A DNA stretch of 64,000 nucleotides from Mesorhizobium xinjiangense (GTDB lineage: Bacteria; Pseudomonadota; Alphaproteobacteria; Rhizobiales; Rhizobiaceae). Under the pieces are notes generated by a model. That model was not told the DNA's origin and ran no database searches. It saw only the letters and a program-made list of their open reading frames with translations. Positions 24,263 through 33,214 of the stretch are shown one piece after another. The DNA lies in contig NZ_WOAC01000012.1 in assembly GCF_009749525.1 (NCBI RefSeq), positions 1-64,000 on the forward strand. Direction: 5' to 3'. A program made the translations under genes and the position numbers. Position 1 is the stretch's first letter. Each line of letters begins with the position of its first letter.

Positions 24263-24625
24263 TTACGCGGCTGCGTCCAACGTTACCTCGGCGGTAATCT
24301 TGGCCCAGGGGACGTAGATCTTCTGCTGCGCATCGCGACTGACCAGTCCGGCATCGAGCAATTTCGCAACATCGGAATGAACGCCGTGGTAATCGCGGCC
24401 GAGTGCCCTGGCGAGAGAGCGGATCGATGCAGGGCCGATCTCGCGCAGCTTGATGAGCAGCTTCCAGCGGTTCGTGCTGAGAAGCGCTGCGAGTGTTTCC
24501 ATCGATTCGAAGGAGAGCTCGTTGGGGCTTTGCGCAGACTGCCCTGCGTCTATCCTTCGTGCCTCCTCGCGCGCACGACGGAAAAAGGACTGGGCGCCTT
24601 CAACCCTGATGCGGATTTCGCTCAT
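24263..24625 (-). CDS. TumA-like antitoxin, HTH regulator
   Basis: A 120-residue winged-helix protein of the HVO_A0114-type family found beside TumE toxins. The recognition region reads LLIKLREIGPASIRSLARAL, then GRDYHGVHSDVAKLLDAGL. The C-terminal wing ends VPWAKITAEVTLDAAA. It overlaps the end of the toxin gene upstream by 26 bp, so the order is toxin first, antitoxin second. Its stop is 21 bp from the stop of glcF on the opposite strand. Confidence 0.8.
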   Translation of the reverse strand: MSEIRIRVEGAQSFFRRAREEARRIDAGQSAQSPNELSFESMETLAALLSTNRWKLLIKLREIGPASIRSLARALGRDYHGVHSDVAKLLDAGLVSRDAQQKIYVPWAKITAEVTLDAAA

Positions 24626-24911
24626 CCCGTATCTCCCTTTCGACGTCCGTTTCGAAATCGCCGATCAATTGCTCCAGCGACCTGAATATATAGGGCTCTT
24701 CACGTTCGCGATAATGCCTGTGGTCGCCTTTGCCGGTTTCGTTGTCGTAGCCGATGATGCGCTCGCCCGGCCTTCCGTAGAAGAGCGAATATTTGAGCCC
24801 GTGTGGGCGGTCGGGCGTTGTCTGCGGCAGTCGCCAAACCTTCACCTCGACGATGGCACCATTGTCCAGGATATGCTTCCATCCAAGAACGGGTGATGCT
24901 TTTCGTTGCAT
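24600..24911 (-). CDS. TumE family (DUF6516) toxin
   Basis: A 103-residue DUF6516 protein. The family core is recognisable in HGLKYSLFYGRPGERIIGYD and KGDHRHYREREEPY. It precedes and overlaps its TumA-like antitoxin. TumE proteins are toxins of two-gene modules in proteobacteria; the mechanism is not settled. The start at 24911 (MQRKAS) is by family length, since the frame is open upstream and no strong ribosome site is visible. Confidence 0.8.
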   Translation of the reverse strand: MQRKASPVLGWKHILDNGAIVEVKVWRLPQTTPDRPHGLKYSLFYGRPGERIIGYDNETGKGDHRHYREREEPYIFRSLEQLIGDFETDVEREIRDERNPHQG

Positions 24912-24970
24912 ATGTAAGCAATACCATAGGGGAGTTGCTGTCGCAACGCAGCCACCTGCCGTCCACAAAT

Positions 24971-25004
24971 GCAAAGGGCGGCACGCCGGTGCGTGCCGCC
25001 CTCT
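24971..25004 (-). terminator. Probable terminator of the L,D-transpeptidase gene
   Basis: Perfect 10-bp stem GGGCGGCACG (24976-24985) and CGTGCCGCCC (24992-25001) with a 6-nt loop. On the minus strand it is followed by TTTGC. It lies 90 bp after the stop of the minus-strand L,D-transpeptidase gene. The T-tract is short, so efficiency is uncertain. Confidence 0.65.
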
Positions 25005-25093
25005 GGCCCGCGATCCTTGTCCTGCCGGGTAGGCGCGCAAGGATCATGTCGGCCGGGTCATCATCCCCTCAACCCGGCCGGCCCCGCGGAAGG

Positions 25094-25900
25094 TCACATG
25101 ACGACCACCTTCGTGCCGACATCGACACGCTCGTAAAGCTCGATGACGTCCTGGTTGCGCATGCGGATGCAGCCCGACGAGACGGCGCGGCCGATCGTCG
25201 AAGGCTGGTTGGTGCCGTGAACGCGGTACAGCGTGGAGCCCAGATAAAGGGCGCGTGCGCCAAGCGGATTGTCCGGGCCACCGGCCATGTGGACGGGCAG
25301 GATGCGCCCCTTCTTCCTCTCTCGCGCGATCATTTCGGCCGGCGGACGCCAGTCGGGCCATTCGCGCTTCTGCGTCACCTTGTGGGTGCCGGCCCATTCG
25401 AAGCCCGGCTTGCCGGTGCCGACGCCATAGCGGCGCGCCGTGCCGCCGGGCTGGACATGATAGAGAAAGTTCTCGTTCGTATCGATGATGATGGTGCCGG
25501 GCCTTTCCGGGCCGTCATAGGCGACCTGTTGCGGCAGGTATTTCGGGTCGAGTCCTGCCTTGACGTTGCCTGCATTGGGCTGCGGGGCAGGGCGCACGAC
25601 ATGAACCGTCTTTGGCGACCGGGCGGCAGGTGGCGGTGCCTGGCGCTGCACGGGCCTGGCGTCGCGTGGGCGCATCATTACGCGCAAGCCGCGCTCCGAG
25701 GTGCCGGGAATATCGTATCGCCGTTCGTTCACGATCGGTCCGCCGACCGTGGCTCGCCTGAGCTGCGTCACCCAGGGCGCCGTCAAGTCTGGGCTGACAA
25801 CGAGCGGCGGACGCTCTGCGTAGCGGTCATCGGCAAGGGCCTGCGATGCCGCGAGCGCCAGCGCGACCGCGAGCCCCGCCTTGCAAGGAGACGATTTCAT
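25094..25900 (-). CDS. L,D-transpeptidase (YkuD domain)
   Basis: A 268-residue exported cell-wall enzyme forming 3-3 peptidoglycan cross-links or attaching outer-membrane proteins. An N-terminal signal peptide is visible (MKSSPCKAGLAVALALAASQ, cleaved after ALA). A Pro/Arg-rich linker (about 60-120) leads to the YkuD domain (about 135-268). The catalytic motif is VHGTNQP...SSGCIRM, with the nucleophilic cysteine in SSGCIRM. The ATG at 25900 starts the signal peptide; the frame extends 27 codons upstream. It is a single gene. Confidence 0.92.
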   Translation of the reverse strand: MKSSPCKAGLAVALALAASQALADDRYAERPPLVVSPDLTAPWVTQLRRATVGGPIVNERRYDIPGTSERGLRVMMRPRDARPVQRQAPPPAARSPKTVHVVRPAPQPNAGNVKAGLDPKYLPQQVAYDGPERPGTIIIDTNENFLYHVQPGGTARRYGVGTGKPGFEWAGTHKVTQKREWPDWRPPAEMIARERKKGRILPVHMAGGPDNPLGARALYLGSTLYRVHGTNQPSTIGRAVSSGCIRMRNQDVIELYERVDVGTKVVVM

Positions 25901-26111
25901 CCGACGTACACTCCACATACCGTCGTACGATAGTCCGGCCGGCTTGCACGAAGCTGCCGTAGCGGTGGCGATTGTGGACAAAAGGGGCGTCGGAAAGGTG
26001 AACGGATGGGATTCAGGGCCCGATTTGTCAGGAAAGATTTCCCGATGGTTACCGGGCGGTTCATGAATCTGGTAAATGCGGCCTTAATCGCGACAAGGGA
26101 GGCGAAGGCCG

Positions 26112-26747
26112 ATGGACGATGTCAGGACCGGGTTGATCGAGGGGGCGGACGGCGAGCAGACCTGCTTCTGGCACGGCAACGACCCGTTCTACCGCGCCTA
26201 TCACGACCGCGAATGGGGCCGGCCGGTCGACGACGATGTCCGGCTGTTCGAAAAGATCTGCCTTGAAGGGTTCCAGTCGGGCCTTTCCTGGCTCACCATC
26301 TTGCGCAAGCGGGAGAATTTCCGCGAGGCTTTCGCCGGCTTCGATTTCGAGAAGGTGGCGCTGTTCGGCGACGACGATGTCGAGCGCCTCATGTCGAATG
26401 CCGGCATCGTGCGCCATCGCGGCAAGATCGTCTCCACGATCAACAATGCCCGCAAGGCGCTGGACCTGAGGAAGGAGGCGGGCTCGCTCGCAGCCTGGTT
26501 CTGGTCCTTCGAGCCGGGAGAGGATGCGCGCCCGGCGCGGATCGACTTTGCGACGCTTGCCGCCAATCCGAAGACGGAGGTCTCGACGCGGATTTCCAAG
26601 GAGCTGAAGAAGCGCGGCTGGAGTTTTGTCGGACCGACCACGGTCTATGCCTTCATGCAGGCGATGGGGCTGGTCAACGACCATATCGAGGGTTGCGCCT
26701 GCCGGGCCGAAGTGGAGGCCGCGCGCCGTGCCTTCAAACGTCCCTGA
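26112..26747 (+). CDS. tag: DNA-3-methyladenine glycosylase I
   Basis: A 211-residue base-excision repair enzyme removing 3-methyladenine. The zinc site is intact: Cys18 and His31 near the N-terminus and His191 and Cys195 near the C-terminus, with the same internal spacings as E. coli Tag (Cys4/His17 and His175/Cys179). The helix-hairpin-helix region reads FQSGLSWLTILRKRENFREA, and SFVGPTTVYAFMQAMGLVNDH is typical. A DUF1801 gene overlaps its 3' end. Confidence 0.95.
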   Translation: MDDVRTGLIEGADGEQTCFWHGNDPFYRAYHDREWGRPVDDDVRLFEKICLEGFQSGLSWLTILRKRENFREAFAGFDFEKVALFGDDDVERLMSNAGIVRHRGKIVSTINNARKALDLRKEAGSLAAWFWSFEPGEDARPARIDFATLAANPKTEVSTRISKELKKRGWSFVGPTTVYAFMQAMGLVNDHIEGCACRAEVEAARRAFKRP

Positions 26748-27150
26748 AATTGCCGATGCGGATGTCGCTGCCTATTTCGCCGCCCGGCCGGCGAAGGTGG
26801 CGAAAATGCTTTTTCGCCTGCGCGGCATGGTCTTCGATGTCGCGGCCGGCACGCCGGGCGTGGGCGCGATTGCCGAAACCACGAAATGGGGCGAGCCGTC
26901 CTATGGGCCGAAAAAGCCGCGCGTGGGAAGCTCGGTCCGCCTGACGGCGATTGGCGAGGATACCGTCGCGGTCCATTTCATCTGCCACACCGGGCTCGTC
27001 GAGCGCTTTCGCGAACTTTACCCCGACAGCTTCGACTACAAGGGCAACCGCTCGATCCTGCTTGCCGCCGGCAGCGCCTTCGATGAGGCAGCGCTGCGCC
27101 ACTGCATCGCCACGGCACTGACCTATCATCTGGCAAGACGCAGCCGTTGA
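26728..27150 (+). CDS. DUF1801 domain protein
   Basis: About 140 residues of the DUF1801 (YdhG-like) fold, a small alpha/beta domain of unknown function. The stretch [20 protein letters not shown], then the [11 protein letters not shown] strand and YKGNRSILL, is typical. The start is uncertain: GTG at 26728 overlaps the tag gene by 20 bp and gives the expected length; the frame also opens at 26626. Probably cotranscribed with tag. Confidence 0.75.
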   Translation: MPSNVPEIADADVAAYFAARPAKVAKMLFRLRGMVFDVAAGTPGVGAIAETTKWGEPSYGPKKPRVGSSVRLTAIGEDTVAVHFICHTGLVERFRELYPDSFDYKGNRSILLAAGSAFDEAALRHCIATALTYHLARRSR

Positions 27151-27275
27151 GCGCCCGGCCGCGGCGTGTGGCAAGCCGCGCCGGCGCTTGCCGCACGGGC
27201 ACGCATCGGCTACACGCGCGGCTGTATGTTTTCGCGACCGACAAGAACCAACAGAACCGACAAAGAACGACAAGA

Positions 27276-28901
27276 ATGACCGGCAAATCCGAGAAGATGA
27301 AAGCGCGGCTGCCGCGCGGCTTCGTCGACCGCAGCGCGGACGATATCCGCGCCGTCGACGAGATGTGCGCGAAGATCCGCGCCGTCTATGAGCGCTACGG
27401 CTTCGAGCCGGTCGAAACGCCGCTGATCGAATATACAGATGCGCTGGGCAAGTTCCTGCCCGACCAGGACCGGCCGAACGAGGGCGTCTTTTCCTTCCAG
27501 GACGACGACGAGCAGTGGCTGTCGCTGCGCTACGACCTGACCGCACCGCTGGCGCGTTACGTGGCGGAGAATTTCGAGCGCCTGCCCAAGCCCTACCGCT
27601 CCTATCGCGCCGGCTGGGTCTTTCGTAACGAGAAGCCGGGGCCGGGGCGCTTCCGCCAGTTCATGCAGTTCGACGCCGACACGGTCGGCACGCCGGGGGT
27701 CGCCGCCGACGCCGAGATGGCGATGATGATGGCCGACGTTATGGAAGCGCTGGGTCTCAATGGCCAGTACGTCATCCGCGTCAACAGCCGCAAGGTGCTC
27801 GATGGGGTGCTGGAGGCGATCGGGCTTGGCGGCGAGGAAAACGCCGGACGCCGGCTGACGGTGCTCAGAGCCATCGACAAGGCGGATAAGTTCCCCCGTG
27901 AAGAGGTCAACAAGTTACTAGGTCCCGGTCGCTGGGATGGCGGCAAGAAGGGCGAGGGTGATTTCACGAAGGGGGCTGGTCTGTCGCAAGAACAAATCGA
28001 TAAGCTGCACGCTTTGATGCTTCAATCGGGCAACGCCGGAATTCTTGTCGACGAAGCGAGGGCATCTGAGGCCGAATTGTCCGCTGGGCCCTTTCCAGGC
28101 AGTACTCAATATTTATCGAACCGGCAACTCTGCAAAGATATGGCAGAGGCGGCTGAAGAGAACGGCATGGAGCAAAGTGGAATTGATGAACTCGGCACAA
28201 TTGCAGCGCTTGTGGATGCGGCAGGGTACGGGCCCGACAGGATAAGAATCGACGGCTCCGTCGTCCGCGGTCTCGAATATTACACCGGTCCGGTCTACGA
28301 GGCCGAGCTTCTGGCCGAAATCCCCAACGAGAAGGGCGAGATCGTGCGCTTCGGCTCGGTCGGCGGCGGCGGGCGCTATGACGGGCTGGTCTCGCGCTTC
28401 CGCGGCGAGCCGGTGCCGGCAACAGGTTTTTCCATCGGCGTGTCGCGGCTGGTGACGGCGCTGAAGAACCTCGGCAAGCTGGAGAAGCGTTCTGCTACGG
28501 GGCCGGTCATCGTCACCGTCATGGATAGAGACCGCAAGGCGGACTACATGCGGCTGACGAAGATTCTGCGCGATGGGCTCAACCCAGTCGACGAAAACGG
28601 TAGGCCGCTCGGTCCGCCAATTCCCGTCGAGATGTATCTGGGCAATCCGAAGAATTTCGGCAATCAACTCAAATATGCCGACCGGCGCGGCAGCCCCTGC
28701 GTCGTCATCCAGGGCGGCGACGAGCGCGAAAAGGGCGAGGTGCAGATCAAGGATCTGGTCGTCGGGGCAAGACTTGCCCAGAACATTGCCGACCACGAGC
28801 AGTACAAGGAAAGCCGTCCCGGTCAGATTACCGTGCCTCAGTCCGATCTGGTCGTCGAGGTGCAAAAGATCCTCGACGCGCAGAGAGCGGAGCGGGCGTG
28901 A
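27276..28901 (+). CDS. hisS: Histidyl-tRNA synthetase
   Basis: A 541-residue class II synthetase charging tRNA-His. Motif 2 is [20 protein letters not shown], the HisA-type motif is [17 protein letters not shown], and motif 3 is [11 protein letters not shown]. The anticodon-binding domain (about 405-541) contains [20 protein letters not shown]. Residues about 203-325, the insertion domain, use AT-rich rare codons (TTA, CTA, ATA, AGA, AGT) unlike the rest. The protein is longer than the roughly 500 residues usual in relatives. No ribosome site is seen; the leader has ACAAGAAC-like repeats. First gene of hisS-hisZ-hisG. Confidence 0.95.
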   Translation: MTGKSEKMKARLPRGFVDRSADDIRAVDEMCAKIRAVYERYGFEPVETPLIEYTDALGKFLPDQDRPNEGVFSFQDDDEQWLSLRYDLTAPLARYVAENFERLPKPYRSYRAGWVFRNEKPGPGRFRQFMQFDADTVGTPGVAADAEMAMMMADVMEALGLNGQYVIRVNSRKVLDGVLEAIGLGGEENAGRRLTVLRAIDKADKFPREEVNKLLGPGRWDGGKKGEGDFTKGAGLSQEQIDKLHALMLQSGNAGILVDEARASEAELSAGPFPGSTQYLSNRQLCKDMAEAAEENGMEQSGIDELGTIAALVDAAGYGPDRIRIDGSVVRGLEYYTGPVYEAELLAEIPNEKGEIVRFGSVGGGGRYDGLVSRFRGEPVPATGFSIGVSRLVTALKNLGKLEKRSATGPVIVTVMDRDRKADYMRLTKILRDGLNPVDENGRPLGPPIPVEMYLGNPKNFGNQLKYADRRGSPCVVIQGGDEREKGEVQIKDLVVGARLAQNIADHEQYKESRPGQITVPQSDLVVEVQKILDAQRAERA

Positions 28902-28920
28902 CCGGTAGCATTTCTTCGTA

Positions 28921-29073
28921 CCCCCCTCTGGCCTGCCGGCCATCTCCCCCGCAAGGGGGGAGATTAGCCCTCATCCACGCCTCGCCCGTCCTGCAACGCT
29001 GGCGATTGGCGAACGCCGAACTGCTGCCAATCTCCCACCTTGAGAGAGAGATGGCCGGCAGGCCAGAGGGGGG
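28921..29073. repeat. 153-bp MITE-like element with 26-bp terminal inverted repeats
   Basis: Perfect 26-bp arms at 28921-28946 (CCCCCCTCTGGCCTGCCGGC...) and 29048-29073 (...GGCCGGCAGGCCAGAGGGGGG). A further CTCCCCC/GGGGGGAG hairpin lies just inside the left arm. It fills most of the hisS-hisZ gap and ends 24 bp before the hisZ ATG. No open frame and no clear target duplication are present. Confidence 0.85.
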
Positions 29074-29097
29074 TGCTTTCATTCGGGCCGCCGCCCC

Positions 29098-30219
29098 ATG
29101 ACCCTGCGCTATCCCGCCTTCGCCCCCGACATATTGCGCCTTTTCGAAGAGCGCGGCGCCGCGCTTGCCGACGTGCCGGTGATCCAGCCGGCCGATCCGT
29201 TTCTCGACATGGCGGGCGAGGATCTGCGCCGGCGCATCTTCCTCACCGAGAGCGAGACGGGAAAGAGCCTGTGTCTCAGGCCGGAATTCACCATCCCCGT
29301 CTGCCTTGACCACATCGAAAGCCGCGCCGGCACGCCCCGCCGCTACGGCTATCTGGGCGAGGTCTTCCGCCAGCATCGCGAGGGCGGCAACGAGTTCTTC
29401 CAGGCCGGCATCGAGGATCTGGGCGAGCCCGATATCGCGAAAGCCGATGCGCGCTCGATCGCCGATGCCCATGCGCTGCTCCAATGTGCTGCGCCCGGCG
29501 CGTCCTTTGCCGTCACGCTCGGCGACCAGACGGTGTTCGAGGCGGTGCTGGCCGCGCTCGGTCTTCCGCGCGGCTGGCGCATGCGCCTTGCCCGCGCCTT
29601 CGGTTCGGCCGACCAGCTCGAGGCCGCCCTTTCCGACCTGGCCAATCCGCCGAAAAACACCGCCCTGCCGGATGAGGTGGCACCGCTCGTGGCCGATGGC
29701 GATCAGTCCGCATTGGCGGGCTTCGTCGCGCAGGGCATGGAAGAGGCGGGGCTGTCGCCAACGCTCGGCCGCGCACCGGACGAGATCGCCCGCCGGCTGA
29801 TCGAGAAGACGCAACTGAGAAGCGTGCGGCTGTCGGCCGAGGCCTTCGAGGCGCTGAAGGGCTTTTTGGCGATCCGTGCGCCGCTCGGCGATGCGCCGGT
29901 TGTCTTGAACGACTTCGCCCAGGCGGCGGGCATCTCGCTCGGCGGCGCGCTGGACGCGTTTGCCGCGCGGGCCGAGGCCTTGCGCGCGCTCGGCCTGCCG
30001 ATGGACGCGGTCACCTATGACGCCGCCTTCGGCCGGCCGCTCGACTATTACACCGGGCTTGTCTTCGAGATCTCGGAAAAAGGCGGCGCGCGGCCGCTCA
30101 TCGGCGGCGGACGCTACGACCGGCTGCTGACGCTGCTGGGCGCAAGACAGCCCATTCCGGGCGTCGGCTTTTCGGCCTGGCTCGACCGGATCGGCGCCTT
30201 GCGGGAGGGCACGCGATGA
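29098..30219 (+). CDS. hisZ: ATP phosphoribosyltransferase regulatory subunit HisZ
   Basis: A 373-residue HisRS-like paralogue that lacks tRNA charging and instead forms the hetero-octamer with short HisG for the first step of histidine synthesis. The synthetase-like core shows [24 protein letters not shown] and, near the C-terminus, [13 protein letters not shown] and GGGRYDRLL. It lacks the C-terminal anticodon-binding domain, as HisZ should. It has no clear ribosome site, the repeat element ending just upstream. It overlaps hisG as ATGA. Confidence 0.93.
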   Translation: MTLRYPAFAPDILRLFEERGAALADVPVIQPADPFLDMAGEDLRRRIFLTESETGKSLCLRPEFTIPVCLDHIESRAGTPRRYGYLGEVFRQHREGGNEFFQAGIEDLGEPDIAKADARSIADAHALLQCAAPGASFAVTLGDQTVFEAVLAALGLPRGWRMRLARAFGSADQLEAALSDLANPPKNTALPDEVAPLVADGDQSALAGFVAQGMEEAGLSPTLGRAPDEIARRLIEKTQLRSVRLSAEAFEALKGFLAIRAPLGDAPVVLNDFAQAAGISLGGALDAFAARAEALRALGLPMDAVTYDAAFGRPLDYYTGLVFEISEKGGARPLIGGGRYDRLLTLLGARQPIPGVGFSAWLDRIGALREGTR

Positions 30220-30923
30220 CACTGACGCTCGCTCTGCCCTCCAAGGGGCGGTTGCGCGACAAGGCGCTCGACGCTCTGGCAAAGGCCGGCCTGCCGGTCG
30301 TCGAGCCGGAGGACCAGCGCCGCTACCGGGCGCATGTCGCGGGGCGCGACGATATCGAGATCGCCTTCCTGTCGGCCTCCGAGATTGCCGGCGAAATCGG
30401 CCAGGGCAATGTCGATCTCGGCGTGACCGGCGAAGACCTGATGCGCGAGACGGTGCTCGACTGGGAGGCGCGCGCGGCAATCGAGGCGCGTCTCGGTTTC
30501 GGCCGGGCGGATGTCGTCGTCGCCGTGCCCGACATTTGGCTGGACGTGACCACCATGGCCGATCTCGACGACGTGGCGGCCGATTTCCGCCAGCGCCACG
30601 GCCGCCGGCTCAGGATCGCGACCAAATACTGGCGGCTTACCCAGCAGTTCTTCTCGCAACTGCACGGCATCCAGGTCTACCGCATCGTCGAGAGCCTGGG
30701 CGCGACCGAAGGCGCGCCGGCGGCCGGCTCGGCTGACGTCATCGTCGACATCACCACGACCGGCTCGACGCTCAAGGCGAACCATCTGCGGATATTGGAG
30801 GATGGCGTGATCCTGGAATCGCAGGCCTGTCTCGTCTCATCGCGCAAGGCGCGGGACGAGGGCGAGGCGGCGCTGCTGGATGAACTCGCCCAGCAGGTGA
30901 GAGCAGCAATCGAGGCAGGCTGA
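30216..30923 (+). CDS. hisG: ATP phosphoribosyltransferase, short form
   Basis: A 235-residue HisG of the short (HisZ-dependent) type, catalysing ATP + PRPP to phosphoribosyl-ATP. The N-terminal [17 protein letters not shown] and the phosphate-binding [16 protein letters not shown] are characteristic. It lacks the regulatory C-terminal domain of long HisG, consistent with the adjacent hisZ, to which it is coupled by ATGA. A terminator follows 22 bp after its stop. Confidence 0.95.
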   Translation: MTLTLALPSKGRLRDKALDALAKAGLPVVEPEDQRRYRAHVAGRDDIEIAFLSASEIAGEIGQGNVDLGVTGEDLMRETVLDWEARAAIEARLGFGRADVVVAVPDIWLDVTTMADLDDVAADFRQRHGRRLRIATKYWRLTQQFFSQLHGIQVYRIVESLGATEGAPAAGSADVIVDITTTGSTLKANHLRILEDGVILESQACLVSSRKARDEGEAALLDELAQQVRAAIEAG

Positions 30924-30940
30924 ACGGCTCTCTGCAACGC

Positions 30941-30966
30941 AAAACGGCCCGGATCGCTCCGGGCCG
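30941..30966. terminator. Terminator between hisG and the DoxX gene
   Basis: A 9-bp perfect stem, CGGCCCGGA (30945-30953) and TCCGGGCCG (30958-30966), with a 4-nt loop. On the minus strand it is followed by TTTT (30944-30941), so it fits the DoxX gene best. On the plus strand the tail is less T-rich, but it may also end the hisSZG transcript. Confidence 0.8.
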
Positions 30967-30989
30967 CATGTTCTTTCGAAGATGATGGT

Positions 30990-31409
30990 TCAGCCGCGTT
31001 TGGCGTCGATCGACAGCGCGCCGGGGCCGAAGACGGCGAGGACCAGGAAGCCGCCGGCAATCGCCAGGTTCTTCTGGAAATTGATCATCTGGCCCTGGTC
31101 GGCGAAGTCGGTGTGGGCGACCAGCGCCGAGCCGACGCAGAGGAGCGCGAGCAGCACCGCGGCGATCCGGGTCTGGAAGCCGACGAGAACGGCCAGTCCG
31201 CCCAGCAGTTCGATGAGGCCGACGACAATGGTCGTCACCGTCGGCATCGGCAGTCCGAGGCTGGTGAAATAGCCGGCGGTGCCGCCGATCGCCGTGAGCT
31301 TGGAGAAACCGGCGAGGATGAACATCACGGAAAGCAGGATGCGGCCGAGCACAAGCACGGCCGAAGCGGCGGAACCGGTCTGTGCGGTAGCGGAATCATT
31401 GGTCGACAT
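30990..31409 (-). CDS. DoxX family membrane protein
   Basis: A 139-residue integral membrane protein with four predicted spans (about 17-40, 58-80, 83-105 and 112-130). The family pattern is visible in GRILLSVMFILAGFSKL and GLIELLGGLAVLVGFQTR. DoxX proteins are quinone-linked or of unknown role, sometimes tied to redox stress. The ATG has GGAGATC upstream. It forms a single-gene unit with the terminator described between it and hisG. Confidence 0.88.
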   Translation of the reverse strand: MSTNDSATAQTGSAASAVLVLGRILLSVMFILAGFSKLTAIGGTAGYFTSLGLPMPTVTTIVVGLIELLGGLAVLVGFQTRIAAVLLALLCVGSALVAHTDFADQGQMINFQKNLAIAGGFLVLAVFGPGALSIDAKRG

Positions 31410-31636
31410 GGGGATCTCCGAAGGTTTTGTTCCGGCTGCGGGATAGCCCAGTAGCGTCGTTCACAGTAGTGGGTATGTGTACGACACATCGTTCACAATT
31501 GCATTATCGAGGGATCGCGGCAAAGCCGACCGCAGCCCTCGCCGGCCGTGCTCATCTTGCCTGGAGGACAAGGCAGAGCACGAATCCGACGGGGCAAGGA
31601 TACCGCAACCTTCACGAAATCCGCAAACCGTACGCT

Positions 31637-33028
31637 TCACCCCGGTCGCGTCATCTCCTCGGGCCGCACGATGCGGTCGTAATCCTCTGCGCTCACCAGC
31701 CCGGTGGCGAGCGCCTCCTCACGCAGGGTGGTGCCGTTCCTGTGCGCGGTCTTGGCGATCTTGGCCGCGTTGTCGTAGCCGATCGTCGGGGCAAGCGCGG
31801 TGACCAGCATCAAGGAGCGCTCCAGCGCCGCCTTGATGTTGTCCTCGCGTGCCTCGATCCCCGTAACGCAATTGTCGGTGAAGGAAACGGAAGCGTCCGA
31901 GAGAAGCTGCACCGACTGCAGGAAATTATAGGCCAGCAGCGGATTGTAGACGTTAAGCTCGAAATGGCCCTGGCTGCCGGCGAAGGTGAGCGCGGCGTTG
32001 TTGCCGAAGACCTGCACGCAGACCTGGGTCAGCGCCTCGCACTGGGTCGGATTGACCTTGCCGGGCATGATCGACGAGCCGGGCTCGTTTTCCGGCAGCG
32101 CCAATTCGCCGAGGCCCGAGCGCGGGCCGGAGCCGAGAAAGCGGATGTCGTTGGCGATCTTGAACAGCGCGGCCGCGGCCGCGTTGATCGCGCCATGGGC
32201 GAAGACCATGGAATCATGCGCCGCCAGCGCCTCGAACTTGTTGGGCGCGGTGACGAAGTCGATGCCGGTGATGGCTGCGATGCGCTCGGCGACCTTTTCG
32301 GCAAAGCCGACGGGCGCGTTGAGCCCGGTGCCGACCGCCGTACCGCCCTGGGCAAGCTCGCACAGGCCGGGCAGGGTGAGTTCGAGGCGCCTGATGGAGG
32401 AGGCGACCTGCGCGGCATAGCCGGAAAACTCCTGGCCGAGCGTCAGCGGCGTGGCATCCTGGGTGTGGGTGCGGCCGATCTTGACGATGTGGTCGAAGGC
32501 CTTTGTCTTTTCCTCGAGAGCGGCGTGCAGATGTTTCAGCGCCGGCACGAGGTCGTGGACGATGCGTTCGGCGGCAGCGACATGCATGGCTGTCGGATAG
32601 GTGTCGTTCGACGACTGGCTCATATTGACATGGTCGTTGGGGTGGACGGGTTTTTTCGTGCCCATCTCGCCGCCAAGCATTTCGATCGCCCGGTTGGAGA
32701 TCACCTCATTGGCGTTCATGTTGGACTGCGTGCCCGAGCCGGTCTGCCAGACGACGAGCGGAAAATGATCGTCGAGCTTGCCATCGATCACCTCCTGCGC
32801 GGCTTCCACGATCGCCTTGCCGATTTGCGGATCGAGCTTTCCGAGCGCCATGTTTGCCTCGGCGGCGGCGCGCTTGACGATGCCGAGCGCGCGCACGATC
32901 GACAGAGGCTGCTTTTCCCAGCCGATCTTGAAATTGCCGAGCGAGCGTTGCGCCTGCGCGCCCCAGTAGCGATCCGCCGGCACCTCGATCGGGCCGAACG
33001 TGTCTGTTTCGGTGCGGGTTGCGCTCAT
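31637..33028 (-). CDS. fumC: Fumarate hydratase class II
   Basis: A 463-residue cytoplasmic TCA-cycle enzyme converting fumarate to L-malate without an iron-sulfur cluster. The superfamily signature [13 protein letters not shown] is present with the flexible-loop serine, and [14 protein letters not shown] and [14 protein letters not shown] mark the other active-site segments (including the HPNDHVN region). Length is standard. AGGAGCAGGACC precedes the ATG. It is monocistronic, with a 227-bp gap to DoxX that holds only an imperfect hairpin. Confidence 0.96.
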   Translation of the reverse strand: MSATRTETDTFGPIEVPADRYWGAQAQRSLGNFKIGWEKQPLSIVRALGIVKRAAAEANMALGKLDPQIGKAIVEAAQEVIDGKLDDHFPLVVWQTGSGTQSNMNANEVISNRAIEMLGGEMGTKKPVHPNDHVNMSQSSNDTYPTAMHVAAAERIVHDLVPALKHLHAALEEKTKAFDHIVKIGRTHTQDATPLTLGQEFSGYAAQVASSIRRLELTLPGLCELAQGGTAVGTGLNAPVGFAEKVAERIAAITGIDFVTAPNKFEALAAHDSMVFAHGAINAAAAALFKIANDIRFLGSGPRSGLGELALPENEPGSSIMPGKVNPTQCEALTQVCVQVFGNNAALTFAGSQGHFELNVYNPLLAYNFLQSVQLLSDASVSFTDNCVTGIEAREDNIKAALERSLMLVTALAPTIGYDNAAKIAKTAHRNGTTLREEALATGLVSAEDYDRIVRPEEMTRPG

Positions 33029-33214
33029 GGTCCTGCTCCTTGTCTGGCATTAGTGTGCATCGGTGCAAATGTCAGCGCCAGATAGCAAAAACATGAGTTG
33101 TGATGGAAGCTTTATTCGCGGCTGCTTCGCCGCGGAGTGGTCATCCGAAAGGTTTGCGCCCATTCATCACGTCGATTGACCGTAAGGTGATCCGCATATA
33201 GGCCGGTACACACC

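Noticed and set aside
31547-31582. Hairpin CGTGCTC / GAGCACG behind fumC, considered as terminator
   Set aside because: The stem has a 4-nt bulge and no T-tract on the minus strand.
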